Positions 35,052 through 46,884 of a stretch of 64,000 nucleotides of DNA are shown piece by piece. Position numbers and translations under genes: made by a program. Numbering within the stretch: position 1 is the stretch's first letter; each line of letters opens with the position of its first letter. Location: NCBI GenBank assembly GCA_947179155.2, contig OX359265.1, forward strand, positions 7,947,477 through 8,011,476, in the 5' to 3' direction. The notes beneath the pieces are model-generated. The model made no database searches, had not been told where the DNA came from, and saw only the letters and a program-made list of their open reading frames with translations. Source of the DNA: Hedera helix (lineage: Eukaryota; Streptophyta; Magnoliopsida; Apiales; Araliaceae).

Positions 35052-36898
35052 GATGGGGTACCTGTTTGAATAAACTCTCTGGTTAGAAAGTCTGGGATTG
35101 AATTGTTACTACCTTTAATGTATTCAATATCAAAATCAAAAATAGATAAAATAGCTTGCCATCTAGCAAATGTTTGCTTAGAAGTAATGTTTTCAACATC
35201 TTTTTCTAAAATGTATTTGGCTGATTTACAATCAATCCTTACTACAAACTTTTGATTTAATAAATCACTTTGAAATTTATTGATGCATAAAGCTAGAGAT
35301 AAAATCTCTTTTTTAATAGTTAAATAGTTTATCTGGGTTGGATTCTAGGCATGAGAATAAAATCAAACTAGTTGTTCAGAAGAAGTAGGTGTTAATTTTT
35401 GTTTGAGAATTCCTCCAACGCCAATATCAGAGGCATCAGTTTCAATAATTTTGAAAGCTGTAAGGTTGGCTATGCCAAGGCAAGGAAGAGATCTGAAATA
35501 TTTTTTAACTTCTCAGATGACAGAAGTATGAACATCGGTCCAAGGTGGAGGATTATTTTGTAAACGTTCAAACAACGGTTTACAGACAATTCGCAGATTT
35601 TTGTAAAATTCACCGATATTGTTGAGGGAACCTAAAAATCATTGAAGTTGGGTTTTATCTGTGATGACATCTGGAAATTTTTCAGCAAACTGTATAGCTC
35701 TATTAACGGGGTGTATTTATCCGTATTGAATATTGTGACCAAGAAATTTAACTTTAGTTTGGAAAAGACTGTATTTTGACTGGGATAGAACTAGTCCATT
35801 TGATTGAACAGTTCTAAAGAATGAATTAAGATGTTTTCAATGTTCTTCAATGGAATTAGAAAAAATAAGAACATCGTCAATATAAACTATAGCAAAATGA
35901 CTAAATGGGTTTAGAATATCATTCATGATATTCTGGAATTCATTAGGGGCATTCTTAAGGCCAAAGGGCATTACGTTCCATTCGTAATGTTCAAAGGGTG
36001 TAGTGAATGTTGTCTTATACCTATCCTTTTCATGAATTTGGATTTGCCAAAATCTACTCTTAAGGTCAAATTTACTAAAGACAATTGCTTGACTCAATAT
36101 ACCAATTAAATCTTTTTTATTTGGTAATGGATACCTAATCCATTCTAAAACATTGTTTAAAGGTTTGTAATTGATAACTAACCTAGGGACTCCACGTTCT
36201 ATTTCAGCATTTTTATTAACATAAAAAGCTGGGCAAGACCTGGGTGACTTACTATTTCTAATTAATGCCTTACTAAGTAAATCATCAATTTCTTTTTTGC
36301 AAAATTTCATTTGTTCTTGATTCATTTGTATAGGTCTAGCCTTAGTGGGAATTAAAGACTCTTTGAATTCCTTAGCATAAGATAGCCTAACAATATGTTT
36401 TTTCCTGTGCCAAAAAGTATGAGGTAAATCAGAACAAACATTTTTACTTAAAAGATCTTGAAAATCTTTAATTTTACTTTGGAGTTTAGGATTTTGTAAC
36501 TGGTCTTCAATTCTTTTATATTTAATCTCATCATTTAAATAATTTAAATGCTGGGTTTTGCTATTTAAAATATTTAAAGTACTAAAGATTGACTATTCTT
36601 GAATAGCATTTAGGTTTATTTCTTTAGGTTCAGTTATGAAGCTAAAGGTGACTTGGTGACCTAGATGAGTACTATTTAATCCTTTAGTAGTAGTACTGAA
36701 TGGAAATAATAAATATATAAACGGTAAGCCTAAAATTATTTTATCAGTCATGTTTCTTATTAAAACAAATGATGTTTTAAAACAAACATTATCTTGACAA
36801 ATATGGACTTTAGGCAACTGATATTTTATTTCCATTTGACTACCATTAGCTGAATTAAGTCGAGCACTGGTTTTTTCATGAAACCTAGTTGGAACTAG
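35048..36898 (-). pseudogene. Endogenous pararetrovirus protease end, RT and RNase H
   Basis: The minus-strand frame contains the C-terminal half of an aspartic protease (ILGLPFI near 36730), then an RT of caulimovirid type: VINYKPLN, LPNKKDLIG, FSKFDLKSRFWQI, VMPFGLKNAPNEFQ and the catalytic YIDDVLIF (near 35870), then RNase H with ETDASD (near 35440). At least six stop codons break it, the first downstream of the YIDD box at about 35836. The protease active-site start is missing from this strand. It ends at TGA 35050-35048, overlapping the next ATG. No integrase is visible, as expected for a pararetrovirus. Sequence is reported as degraded; function is not expected. Confidence 0.85.
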
Positions 36899-37495
36899 TC
36901 TTTCTTGGATACATCACTTTAGGATGTATTGATAGTTGCTGTAATAAAAGATTAAATGTTATCAATAAAGTTAACGTTCTTACAGCTAATGAAGAAGAAC
37001 AAAATCTACTAATTGAATTAATCAGTAAAATCGCTGATTCGAAATTAAAAAGACAATATACCAAACAGTTAAAAGATTTATTAATAAAAGATAACCCTAT
37101 TAATAAAATTACTAAGGTTAAAGAAAAACCTATTATTAGCCTCAATAAAACCCTTGAGAAATTCAAAAATCCAGTTAAAGAAATTACTTTACCTGAACTA
37201 CATATTGAAGTCAAAAATTTGAAAAAAGAATTTTCTCTACTCAAACAAGAAATTGAAACTATTAAAGCCAATAATAATATTGCTCTCCATGAATCCTCTG
37301 ATAGCGATACTGATGAAGCAGAACCTTCTTATGAAGAAGAACCTGAAATTTCAAATCACCAAGCTCAACTTATTGAACAAGGTAATTCTTTAAAAATGTT
37401 AAAAGAAATTACTTTTCAAAAATGGTATATTAATATAACCATAGTTATAGACAAAACTTTTAAGTTAGAACTCCCAGCCTTAGTTGATACAGAAG
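36899..37495 (+). pseudogene. Pararetrovirus capsid C-terminus and protease N-terminus, inverted
   Basis: The plus-strand open frame (36889-37551) holds a Lys/Glu-rich coiled-coil-like stretch, an acidic Asp/Glu/Ser segment (ESSDSDTDEAEPSYEEE), then FQKWYINITIVIDKTFKLEL and ALVDT, which is the start of an aspartic protease. After ALVDT the reading departs from the family. The rest of the protease is on the opposite strand from 36898 down. The two pieces are therefore head to head, with about a dozen protease codons lost. The capsid label rests on its position just before the protease and is tentative. Confidence 0.65.
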
Positions 37496-39625
37496 ACATT
37501 AAATTTCTGTCAAGTCTTATTTTATTTGATCATATGTATTTCGATTTGTAAATGCACAACTCGATCTAAATAATGTAAATTAGAAACTATTTTCTAATTT
37601 CATTCTACCTTTTTTTTTTGCCGCTAAATTATTTCATTCTACCTTGACCAATGACTATTGGGTTGTCATTTATCAGATCACATAGGACATACACTCCTTC
37701 TAATAGAAGTGACAGATCATTTATTGATCATTCACTTATCTTCATGTACAACTTATTATACTCGAACATATCATTTGATATACCTTGTAGGTCTTAAGAA
37801 ATATGTCTAAGTATAACTTATCATACACAAGATACTATGATGATCTCAATTACAAGGTTCACTTGTACTACTATCACATAAGGAACTCTTATTGACAGAC
37901 AAATAAAACTCTATTAGGTGTTCCTTTAGTAAGTCGCGTTCAGTGAACTTATTCTGTAATAAGCACCTACATACTTGCTTTAGTTTCTCCACATGCACAA
38001 GTGATTATGAGTTCAATAATCCTCTTCATAAGAACAAACATAGTATGTACTAATCTATTCGGATTCACTAATCCCCATTTTAGTGATCCTAAGATTAAGA
38101 ACAATTTTAGTTTTGAGCTATATTGAATTTAGATTTCATTAGCATGATTCTCATCATGGTTTTAAAAATATTGCTAAAAAAACTATTAGTTTATCACAAT
38201 TAATTCATTAATTAAATATGGATAAATAAAACGCCTATAAATAAATGAATTCTTTTATTAATAAATAAATAAGATTATAAAGTATATGCTTATCACATCA
38301 AATGTGATTAGCTTGAGGGTATACTACTTTCACCAAGACACCCGAGAAGGCTTTCTGACTTTAAGAGTTCTGTCACGTGTTACTGGAGTAATTGCTTACT
38401 TGTTCTTCTCCCTTCATCAAATCTCCAATCAATTTTGTACTTTTCGTGGATTTCTCTCCTCCTCAGCCAACACAAAACCCTAATAAGGTATGATTCCCTT
38501 GCCCACAGTGTTTAAAATGCTTCAATTTCTTTGCAACTTGGAATTTTAAGTGTGAAATGCTATTTTTGAACAATGCAGTCATGCCCTGCAAACCCAATGC
38601 TACTTGAAACATGTCTGTTGAAATATAACAACTGTCGCAGTAGTAGCCTAGGTTTTGAAAGTTTTTTTTTACTCGGTATCGTTATTAGGCGATACCTACT
38701 CTAGTTAGAAGTTTCAAAATTTTAATAAAATATTACGAAAATTTTATAAATAATAAGAGCAACAAGATGGATCAGTTTGCTAAAACACACAAACACAAAT
38801 TTAGTATACATTGTCCAAATCTTAATGCAAACATCATATTTTGTGAACTGTCAATAAAGAAATGTTCTTTTAATCTTGATTCTTAAATGAGTGCAAAACT
38901 AAATTTTTGATGGGTTGAGCGCACGGGCTGATCCAAGATTTCATTTATGGTTAATCAATGCGATGATCATTTTTCGAACAACAAATTCAATTGTTTTTTG
39001 TGAACATGTTATCTAGGAGTAGAGCACAGCGTATTATACAACTTAAACTGTTGGAATTTATATAACGTAAGAAGAGAGACAAGAGAAACGAACTGAAAAA
39101 AAAGATTATTGAAATTCATGAAAGAGACAAGATTAGGAAAAAAGAAGTTATGCAGGACTTTTCATGTTTGAACTCGGCATCTAATGTAGACCGTTTGTAG
39201 CTGCTCTAGGAAAAAAAAGAACTTAGAAGAGAAGCAAACAAAGGAAAGAAAGGACTTATAAAACTAAAATATAAATAAATAAAGGGAAACCTAGCCACAC
39301 ACGCATGAGAAGATGCATCACACATCTTGAATGTCAGGATTAAAATTTTCTTTCCATAGAGCGGGTTGAGTTCGAAAATAAAGAATTTAAGAGGATTATA
39401 TGGTGATCTTAGATATATTTTTGTTAATCATGAGATTCTGATCTCCTTTTATACTTTAAAGTTAAAAGAACCTATTCTATGCCTCAAAAGATCTAAGACC
39501 GTGTCAAAATTGTCAAAATGACTACATACAAAATATGGTTATCGTTTTTTTGGGACTAAAATCTTTCTATGATTTATTTCCTCTATTTCATCATGAGACA
39601 AATGGAGAATTTAAAAATTATCATT
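37496..39625. other. Spacer, possible old LTR remnant, no gene
   Basis: No supported gene. The part 37640-38300 has the composition and phrase style of plant copia LTRs but no second copy in this window and no clear ends, so it is only a possible solo-LTR remnant. Small open frames such as 38286-38483 are not supported. Confidence 0.4.
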
Positions 39626-39887
39626 ATGCCTGTTGAACACTGTATGTTTCATTTGATGATAAGATCTAAGGTGCTAAATGCATTCAATAGTAGAGTTGTA
39701 AAGTCCTTTGGTTGTGTATGATGTACAAGGACTTAGTTAGATAAGATCAAAACTGTTAGGTTTATCTTTTGGATATGAATGTATTGAGTTGTAAAGTCCT
39801 TTGATTGTTTATGATGTACAAGGACTTAGTTAGATAGGATCAAATCTGTTAGGTTGATCTTGTACTATATCTGTTTAGTCAGTCTGA

Positions 39888-39907
39888 TCGTAGAGTGGAC
39901 TCTACGA
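39888..39907. repeat. Hairpin 1: TCGTAGAGT-GG-ACTCTACGA
   Basis: Perfect 9-bp arms around GG. An identical copy is at 39953-39972; both occur again in the 3' LTR (50229-50248 and 50283-50302). The arms contain the CGTAGAG motif that recurs in this element. Confidence 0.9.
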
Positions 39908-39952
39908 CTTCGCACAAAGAAGACTCAACGACTAAGTCTGTTATTAGACTGT

Positions 39953-39972
39953 TCGTAGAGTGGACTCTACGA
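39953..39972. repeat. Hairpin 2, identical to hairpin 1
   Basis: Same 20 bases, 65 bp downstream of hairpin 1. Confidence 0.9.
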
Positions 39973-41117
39973 TCAAGGAAGAAGCCCAAGCATAGAATGA
40001 ACTCTACAACCAATAGAGTAGCCGTAGAGTAAAACTCTATCGTAGAATTAAGCTAACAAGAGACATGTAAGCAACACTATGATCAAAAACCTAAAAGTTC
40101 TGATGACTCTTCTCTTGTCCTATAAGACAGAAGCAACTTCGTCAAAAAGAACAACGTGCTTCAATGTGTCAGATAAACCTCTGCCAAGAGCCTAAAGTCA
40201 GAAATATCAGAGGACTGACCAAAGGGTGCTATGCAACAGAGAGAAGACTTTCAAGGCAGTAAAGTCAGAAGATGGTGTCCCATCAGCCATATTTCTATGG
40301 AGGACTAAACGACTCTATGCAAGTTGGTAGAAACCTACGACTGTCATGTCTTGTCCTAAGAAAAAAGGAAACACCTTTTTGGATAATATTTGCAGGTCAA
40401 TTAATTTCTCGTCAGAGCATTAATGAGCCAAATGAATATAATATTCAACAACTTTTCATTATGAGGTAACAGACAGAAATTGAAGAAAAGAACATATTTC
40501 AAATGGGAAGAAATTAAAAGCTTCTATAAGAGAAGTCCAGATTCAATATTAAAAAAAAACGGTATTACACAAGAAAGAAAGAAATTCGCAAGAGTTCAGA
40601 AAGATCAAATTGAAAGGAATCTTGCCTCGCTACTAAGTTCTTCAGAAACTTATGCTAAAGACAACTTAGTAGCATACCAAAACCATCACTACTCGTGATA
40701 AAGGTTCTTAGTGAACTAGAGTATCTAAGTCTGCTGTACTTGAAGAGTTTTTAGTGAACTAGAGTTCCAAGACTGCTGGTCTTGAAGGAATCTTAGTGAT
40801 TCGAAAAGTGTAATAGTATCCTTAGTAGATTTGCTGCTCAAGGAGCAGAACAGTGGAGTAGGAGTTTTGTGAACTCTGAATCACGTAAAATATGGTGTAT
40901 TTCATTTTGTGTTTATTAACTGCTATAACTGCTATATCTGCGTGTTGAATTATTACATTAACATTTTAAAGAAGGGGTAACTAAATCATATTCCGCTGTG
41001 TTAAACTATCTGATTAATAATTCATTATTTCTTAAAAAATAAAATAAGGAAAAAGTTTTAAAGAATCTATTCAACCCCCTCTTCTAGATATCTTTCGTGT
41101 CATTGGGAACTAACAAT

Positions 41118-41129
41118 TGGTATCAGAGC
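41118..41129 (+). other. Primer-binding site of element D
   Basis: TGGTATCAGAGC lies two bases after the 5' LTR, an exact match to the initiator tRNA-Met site. Confidence 0.93.
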
Positions 41130-41170
41130 AGGTTCTCACATTTGAAGCCTTACAAGCTTGAGTAGATCTA

Positions 41171-42905
41171 ATGGCACACAACAAGAACGGACTAGAACTC
41201 GGTGGAGGTAACAAACCACTAATGTGCAATAAAGAAAAATTTGCTAACTGGAAAGTTCGTATGCAGGTTTACATGGATGCAATAGACGATGAGCTGCTCG
41301 AGACAGTACTTAATGGGCCAGTCATACCAATGAAGTTTGCGTTAACAACTGAAGATCCAACAAGCTAGTAGCAAAGAAAAGTGAAGAATGGACCGACAAC
41401 GAAAAGAAGGATGTTCAAAGAGACAAAAAGGCCAAAAATATCCTATTTCAATCTCTAGATGATGAGCTGTTTGAAAACGTTGTCAACTACAAAACAGCTC
41501 AAGAAGTCTGACAAACTTTGTTGATCATGCATGAAGGAACAAAAGAAGTCAGAGAAAATAAACAATAACTGCTTATCCAGCAGTATGAAATGTTCACCCA
41601 TATTTTAGGGGAAAACATTACGAACACCTATGAGAGATTCAAGTTGCTGCTAAACTCTCTCAGATCATTTGGAAAAGTCTATCCGAACAGAGATCTCATC
41701 ATCAAATTCATGAGATCTTTGTCGAGCAAATGGATGCCAAAACTACAGCCATCAAGGAGTTAAAGAACTTGCACGAGATGACTGTACAACAACTCTATGA
41801 AAATCTTCTTACCTACGAGCTGGAGCTAAATTAAAGAGCAGAAACCCTATCTGAGGGAAGAAAGAAGGAGAAAAATATTGCTTTTAAAGCCTCAACTTTA
41901 GCTCACAGAAGCAATCTCAAGGATAATTCTGACTCTGATAAAGATGAATCAAATGATAATGAAGGTGCTGCCATGCTAGTCAGACAATTTAAAAGATTCA
42001 TTAACAGGAACAGACCTCAGAAGTTCAGAAGCAACAGTAACAAAGAACCAACAAATGACCTTTGCTACAATTGCAAAAAGCCAGGTCATTTCATTGCTAA
42101 GTGTCCTAAACCCTTAAGAGAAGAGCTGAGGAGGGATAGAACAAAAGCAAATCCAAAAAGAGAATTCAAGAGCTTCCACAAGCAAAAAAAGAAAGACAAA
42201 AACTTCATAGCTAAAGGCTCTTGGAGTGACTCAGAAGAAGAACTAAACTTTAAGTCAAGTGACGATGAAAAGCCATAGAAGACCAATCTATGCTTAATGG
42301 CAAACGAGGAAGGGAACAGCAAAGATAAATTCAACATAGATGAGTTATTTGACTTTTACTCTCCTGAATTAAACATTGATGATCTTAGAGAAGACATGTA
42401 TGACTTAATAGTAGAACTACACAAATACATGAAAATATTTAGAAGGCTATCTAAAGATTACTCTAATCTAAAAGAAGATAAAGATAAAATAAGCATAAAA
42501 TTAGAAGCCACGCTTCAAACTGCTAAACTTTATTCTAGTCTTGAGACTGAGAATGAAAGATTGAAAAAGACAACTGAATTGAGCACTTATAAAGTGTCTT
42601 CACTAGTCTCCAAGATTCAGGAACTAGAAAAGATAATTTTCATGTGGAATAAATCTAGTTTTTCTATGGACACCCTGATCTCTAGTCAAAGAGATGTGAC
42701 TGATAGATCAGGATTAGGTTATGAGAATTCCTTCTCAGGACCTATTATGGAGAAATCAATGGAAATAAATGAAGACAAATCCTTTAATCTTGATAAAAGA
42801 ATTGTGTTCATCAAATCCTCTGAATCAATCTCTCCTAGCTGTCCACACTCTGCTAATCCTGCAATTATATTAGACAATAAAACTCGCACTGGTCTGGGGT
42901 TCTGA
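41171..42905 (+). pseudogene. Copia D gag, broken by stops and frameshifts
   Basis: The start MAHNKNGLELGG (41171) leads into a copia Gag N-terminus with FANWKVRMQVYMDA, stopped at 41366-41368. Further Gag text follows with stops and a frame change. From 41973 a second frame carries the zinc knuckle CYNCKKPGHFIAKC (42063) and a Lys/Arg-rich tail, stopped near 42276. A third piece (42297-42905) is coiled-coil-like and ends with TRTGLGF. Together these make one Gag of normal order, now split into at least three open pieces. It would have formed the capsid and bound RNA; it cannot now be made whole. Confidence 0.85.
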
Positions 42906-43305
42906 AATTTAAAAAACAAGTCAGCATCTGTAACTGAACATCAAAGGATCATAAAGTCAAACAAAACTTACTCTACGAACCATCCATACAGAAATCGTAG
43001 AGTCTACTATCATTCTACGAAACATGAGAATCGTAGAGTAGCATGGAAGCAGAATGTAGATCAGCCCAACCAAAGGACTTTGAGCAATTATAATTCTCAC
43101 AAATCCTGGACAAATAGGAATTCACATATATAAATACATCATCGTTCTATCAATCATAGTTACCATCATAAAAATGATAAATATTTATCAGGTCATCATT
43201 ATCATAAATTGTAAAGACCTAAAATCAAACAGATCTAGGTCCCAAAAGGTACTAACAAGACAGGACCCAAGCAAGTGTGAGTACCAAAATGAAGATTGAT
43301 TTGTT
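42906..43305 (+). other. Gag-pol linker region, degraded, CGTAGAG-rich
   Basis: About 400 bp between recognisable gag and pol. It is His/Asn/Tyr-rich in translation with stops, and holds three exact CGTAGAG or CTCTACG motifs (42971, 42996, 43032). Confidence 0.6.
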
Positions 43306-46300
43306 ATGCAGGTAAAAAGATCCATCTGGTATCTTGACAGTGGATGCTCAAGGCACATGATAGGTGATAAGGCTCTTCTGACAGATTACAAGAAAAAGGA
43401 TGGTCCTGCAGTCATTGTTGGGGACAACAATTTGGGGAAAATCAGAGGTTATGACTTAACTGGAAATTATGCAATATCTTTCAGCAAAGTTGCTTATGTT
43501 GAAGGACTAAAGCATAACCTGTTAAGCATCAGTCAATTATGTAACAAAGGGCATTAAGTTACTTTTCTCAACAACCAATGCCAAGTCAAAGATTTGAAGG
43601 CTAACTCTCTAAAGCTAGTAGGAGTTCGAGATGGAAATGTCTACGTGGTCAATCTTGCCAAATTAAGTAAACACGCGGTAGTCTACTTCCTTGCTAAAGT
43701 CTCTGAAGATATGTACTGGCTCTGGCACAGGAGATTATCCTATCTTAACTTCAAGAGCATGTCAAAACTTGCCTCCAAAGATCTAGTAAGAGGATTGCCA
43801 AAGTTTAACTTCATCAAAGAAAGACCTTACAAAGCATGTCAGCTTGAAAAGCAAACAAAGATCTCTTTTCAGAGCAAGACAGTCAACTCAAATGATAGAA
43901 CCCTTCAATTACTACACATGGATTTATTTGGGCCTATCCCAACAGTAAGCCTTGGAGGAAAGAGATATTCTTTAGTTGTAGTAGATGACTACACTAGATA
44001 CACATGAGTATCCTTTCTAAGCTCTAAAGATGAAACTATTTCACATCTTATCAAGCTCTTCAAACTGATCATGAATGAAAAGGGTGAGAAGATCAAGGCC
44101 ATCAGAAGTGACCATGAAAGAGAGTTTGACTTTTTAGATATGGACTAGTTCTGTGAAGAAAATGAAATCATTCACAACTTCTCAGCCCCGAGGACTCCTC
44201 AACATAATGGAGTAGCAGAAAGAAAGAATAGGACTCTGATTGAAGCTGGAAGAACTCTTCTTGCAGCAGCCTATCTTCCTGAATGTTTATGGGCTGAAGC
44301 CATCAGCACGTTATGCTACACCCAAAATAGGTCATTCATACACTCAACATTAAAGAACACTCCATACGAATTATGGAAAGGAATAAAGCCAAACATAAGC
44401 TACTTTCATGCATTTGGCTGTCTGTGCTACGTACTCAATAATGGCAAGAAGCATCTAACCAAATTTCAGGCAAAGTCAGATGAATGAATCTTTCTTGGAT
44501 ATGCTACGGATAACAGAGCATACAGAGTGTTCAACAAGGAATCTTTAATTGTCGAAGTCTCCATCCATGTCATATTTGATGAATCAGATCAAGAAAAGAA
44601 AAGCTCAACACTCAACAGTTCATCAGAAATTAACTCAACGATTGGAGAACTCAAAATCATAGAGTCAGACTCTACTATCATGGAACCAACAACAGAAATC
44701 GTTGAGCCAGAAGAAGAAATCGTAGAGTTCACCCCAAAAGACATTGGAACTCTACGACCAGGACAAGAAGTTGATTTGGAAGAACTCAGGCAAGGAGGCA
44801 CCAGAACAAATGTTCCTAGAAGAATAAAGTGGACCAAGGATCACGCACAAGATCTAATAATTGGAAATTCAAATGCCGGAATCAAGACAAGAGCTGCAAC
44901 TTCAAATGAATGCTTCTACCTAAGCTTTCTCTCTCAAGTGGAACCTAAGAGGATCGAAGAAGCCTTAGGAGACTCAAGTTGGATAGAGGCCATGCAAGAG
45001 GAGCTAAATCAATTTGAAAGAAGCAAAGTTTGGAGATTAGTTGTCAGACCTCAGCATAAACCAGTCATTGGTACCAAATGGGTCTTTAGGAACAAAATGG
45101 ATGAAAATGGTGTAATTATAAGGAACAAAGCAAGACTGGTGGCCAAAGGCTATTCTCAAGAGGAAGAAATTGACTACGATGAAACCTATACTCCATTAGC
45201 CAGATTGAAAGTCATAAGGATCTTCCTTGCCCATGCTGCACACATGAAGGTCAAAGTCTTCCAAATGGATGTCAATAGTGCATTTTTGAATGGAGAACTT
45301 CAAGAAGAAGTCTACGTGGAACAACCTCCAGGTTTTATCAATTCAACCTTTTCAAATTATGTTTATAAATTAGATAAAGCCTTAAATGGTCTAAAACAAG
45401 CTCCCAGAGCATGGTATGAAACCTTAACTAACTTTCTTATTGAAAAAGGATTCACTAGAGGAAGGGTAGATACTACTCTATTTTTAAGAAAATATAAGGA
45501 TAAAACACTGCTAGTTCAGATTTATGTGGATGATATTATTTTTGGTTCTTCAGATGAAAAACTGTGTGAAAGGTTTGCCAAGCTTATGCAGAACAAGTTT
45601 GAGATGAGCATGATGGGAGAACTTAACTTCTTCCTCGGACTTCAAGTAAAGCAGACTGATGAAGACATCTTCATAAACCAAGCCAAATACATCAAAAACT
45701 TATTAAAGAAGTATGACATGAAATCTGTAACTGTCATGAAAACTCCTATGCCACCTGCCACTAAGCTTGACAAAGATGAGAATGGTAAAAACACCGATAT
45801 CACTCAGTATAGAGGTATGATAGGCTCACTTTTATACTTAATTGCTAGTCGGCCAGATATAATGTTTGCTACATGTATATGTGCTAGATTCCAGGCTAAC
45901 CCTAAAGAGTCTCATCTAATAGCTGTAAAAAGAATTTTCAAATATCTTAAAGGAACTCTAAACTTGGGATTATGGTATCCCAATGAGTCTTCCTTTAATA
46001 TAATAGGATATTCAGATGCTGATTATGTAGGATGCAAAATAGACAGAAAGAGTACAAGTGGAACTTGCCAGATGCTTGACAGCAAACTTGTATCTTGGTT
46101 CAGTAAGAAACAAAACTCAGTATCCACATCAACTGCAGAAACTGAATATATAGCCGCAGACAGTTGCTGTGCACAAATCCTATGGATGAAGACTCAGCTT
46201 ACTAGGTTTGAGCTTAATTCAATCCCTATATACTGTGATAATACTAGTGCAATTGCCATAACTCATAGCCCTATCATGCATTCAAGAACTAAGCATATAG

Positions 46301-46464
46301 ATATAAGATATCATTTCATTAGGGATCATGTACAAAATGGTAATATATCACTACACTATATCCCAACTGAAGAACAACTAGCAGATGTATTTACAAAATC
46401 TTTAGATGAATCAAGATTTAATAAACTAATAAGTGAGTTAGGAATGCTAAATCTAGACTCTTGA
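43306..46464 (+). pseudogene. Copia D pol: protease end, integrase, RT, RNase H
   Basis: One frame with in-frame stops at 43555-43557, 44005-44007, 44146-44148 and 44485-44487. It contains protease DSGCSRHM, GAG-pre-integrase (LWHRRLSYLNF), integrase with Asp at 43921 (MDLFGP), Asp at 44110 (RSDHEREF, where the family usually has Gly instead of the first Glu) and Glu at 44218 (GVAERKNRTL), spacing D,D35E. From 44527 it is open for 645 codons: RT with YVDDIIFG (Asp 45529-45534) and RNase H with SDADYVGC and STAETEYIAA, ending at TGA 46462. RT/RNase H looks intact, but the integrase is interrupted. Confidence 0.92.
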
Positions 46465-46530
46465 TTTATATTTCATGTTTTAGAAGCTACTAACTCTGTA
46501 GGAAGAAAAATGTTCAAGGCATAAAGTAAA

Positions 46531-46790
46531 GGACAAGTTCGTAGAGCACGCTCAATGATCATCAAGCCGAAGATCGTAGAGTACGCTTAAGTTCGTAGAG
46601 CTCACTCAACGATCGTCAAAACAAAGGATCGTAGAGTACATTACAAATCATAGAGTACACTACAAATCGTAGAGCTCACTCAACGGTTGTTAAGCCAAGG
46701 ATCACAGAGTATATCCCTGTCGTAAAGCTAACTCAACGACCTTCAAAACAAAGGATCGTTGTGTCAAAAAGGATCATAAAGCTCAGGGGG
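46531..46790 (+). repeat. Cluster of CGTAGAG motifs after pol
   Basis: Exact CGTAGAG occurs at 46540, 46575, 46594, 46630 and 46668, with near matches CATAGAG, CACAGAG and CGTAAAG between. Spacing is about 19-38 bp. The pattern alternates GTAGAGTAC with GTAGAGCTCACTCAACG. Confidence 0.85.
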
Positions 46791-46884
46791 AGATAAAGGG
46801 CAAAATGGTCATCAACCAACTAAAAGTGCTCCTATTAAAAGTTGACACGCGTCTCAGCAAACATAGAGGGAAGTTTTAAATACT

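Larger units (their letters stand above)
39631..41115 (+). repeat. 5' LTR of copia element D (1485 bp)
   Basis: Matches 49976-51451 with scattered substitutions and small indels, for example an extra TTATTAGACTG near 39942 absent at the 3' LTR. It contains a 93-bp direct duplication (GAGTTGTAAAGTCCTTTG at 39693 and 39786) and two identical 20-bp hairpins. Confidence 0.93.

Noticed and set aside
36885..37271. 128-codon minus-strand frame
   Set aside because: It is antisense to the capsid/protease fragment, whose plus-strand reading has recognisable protease-lead sequence.
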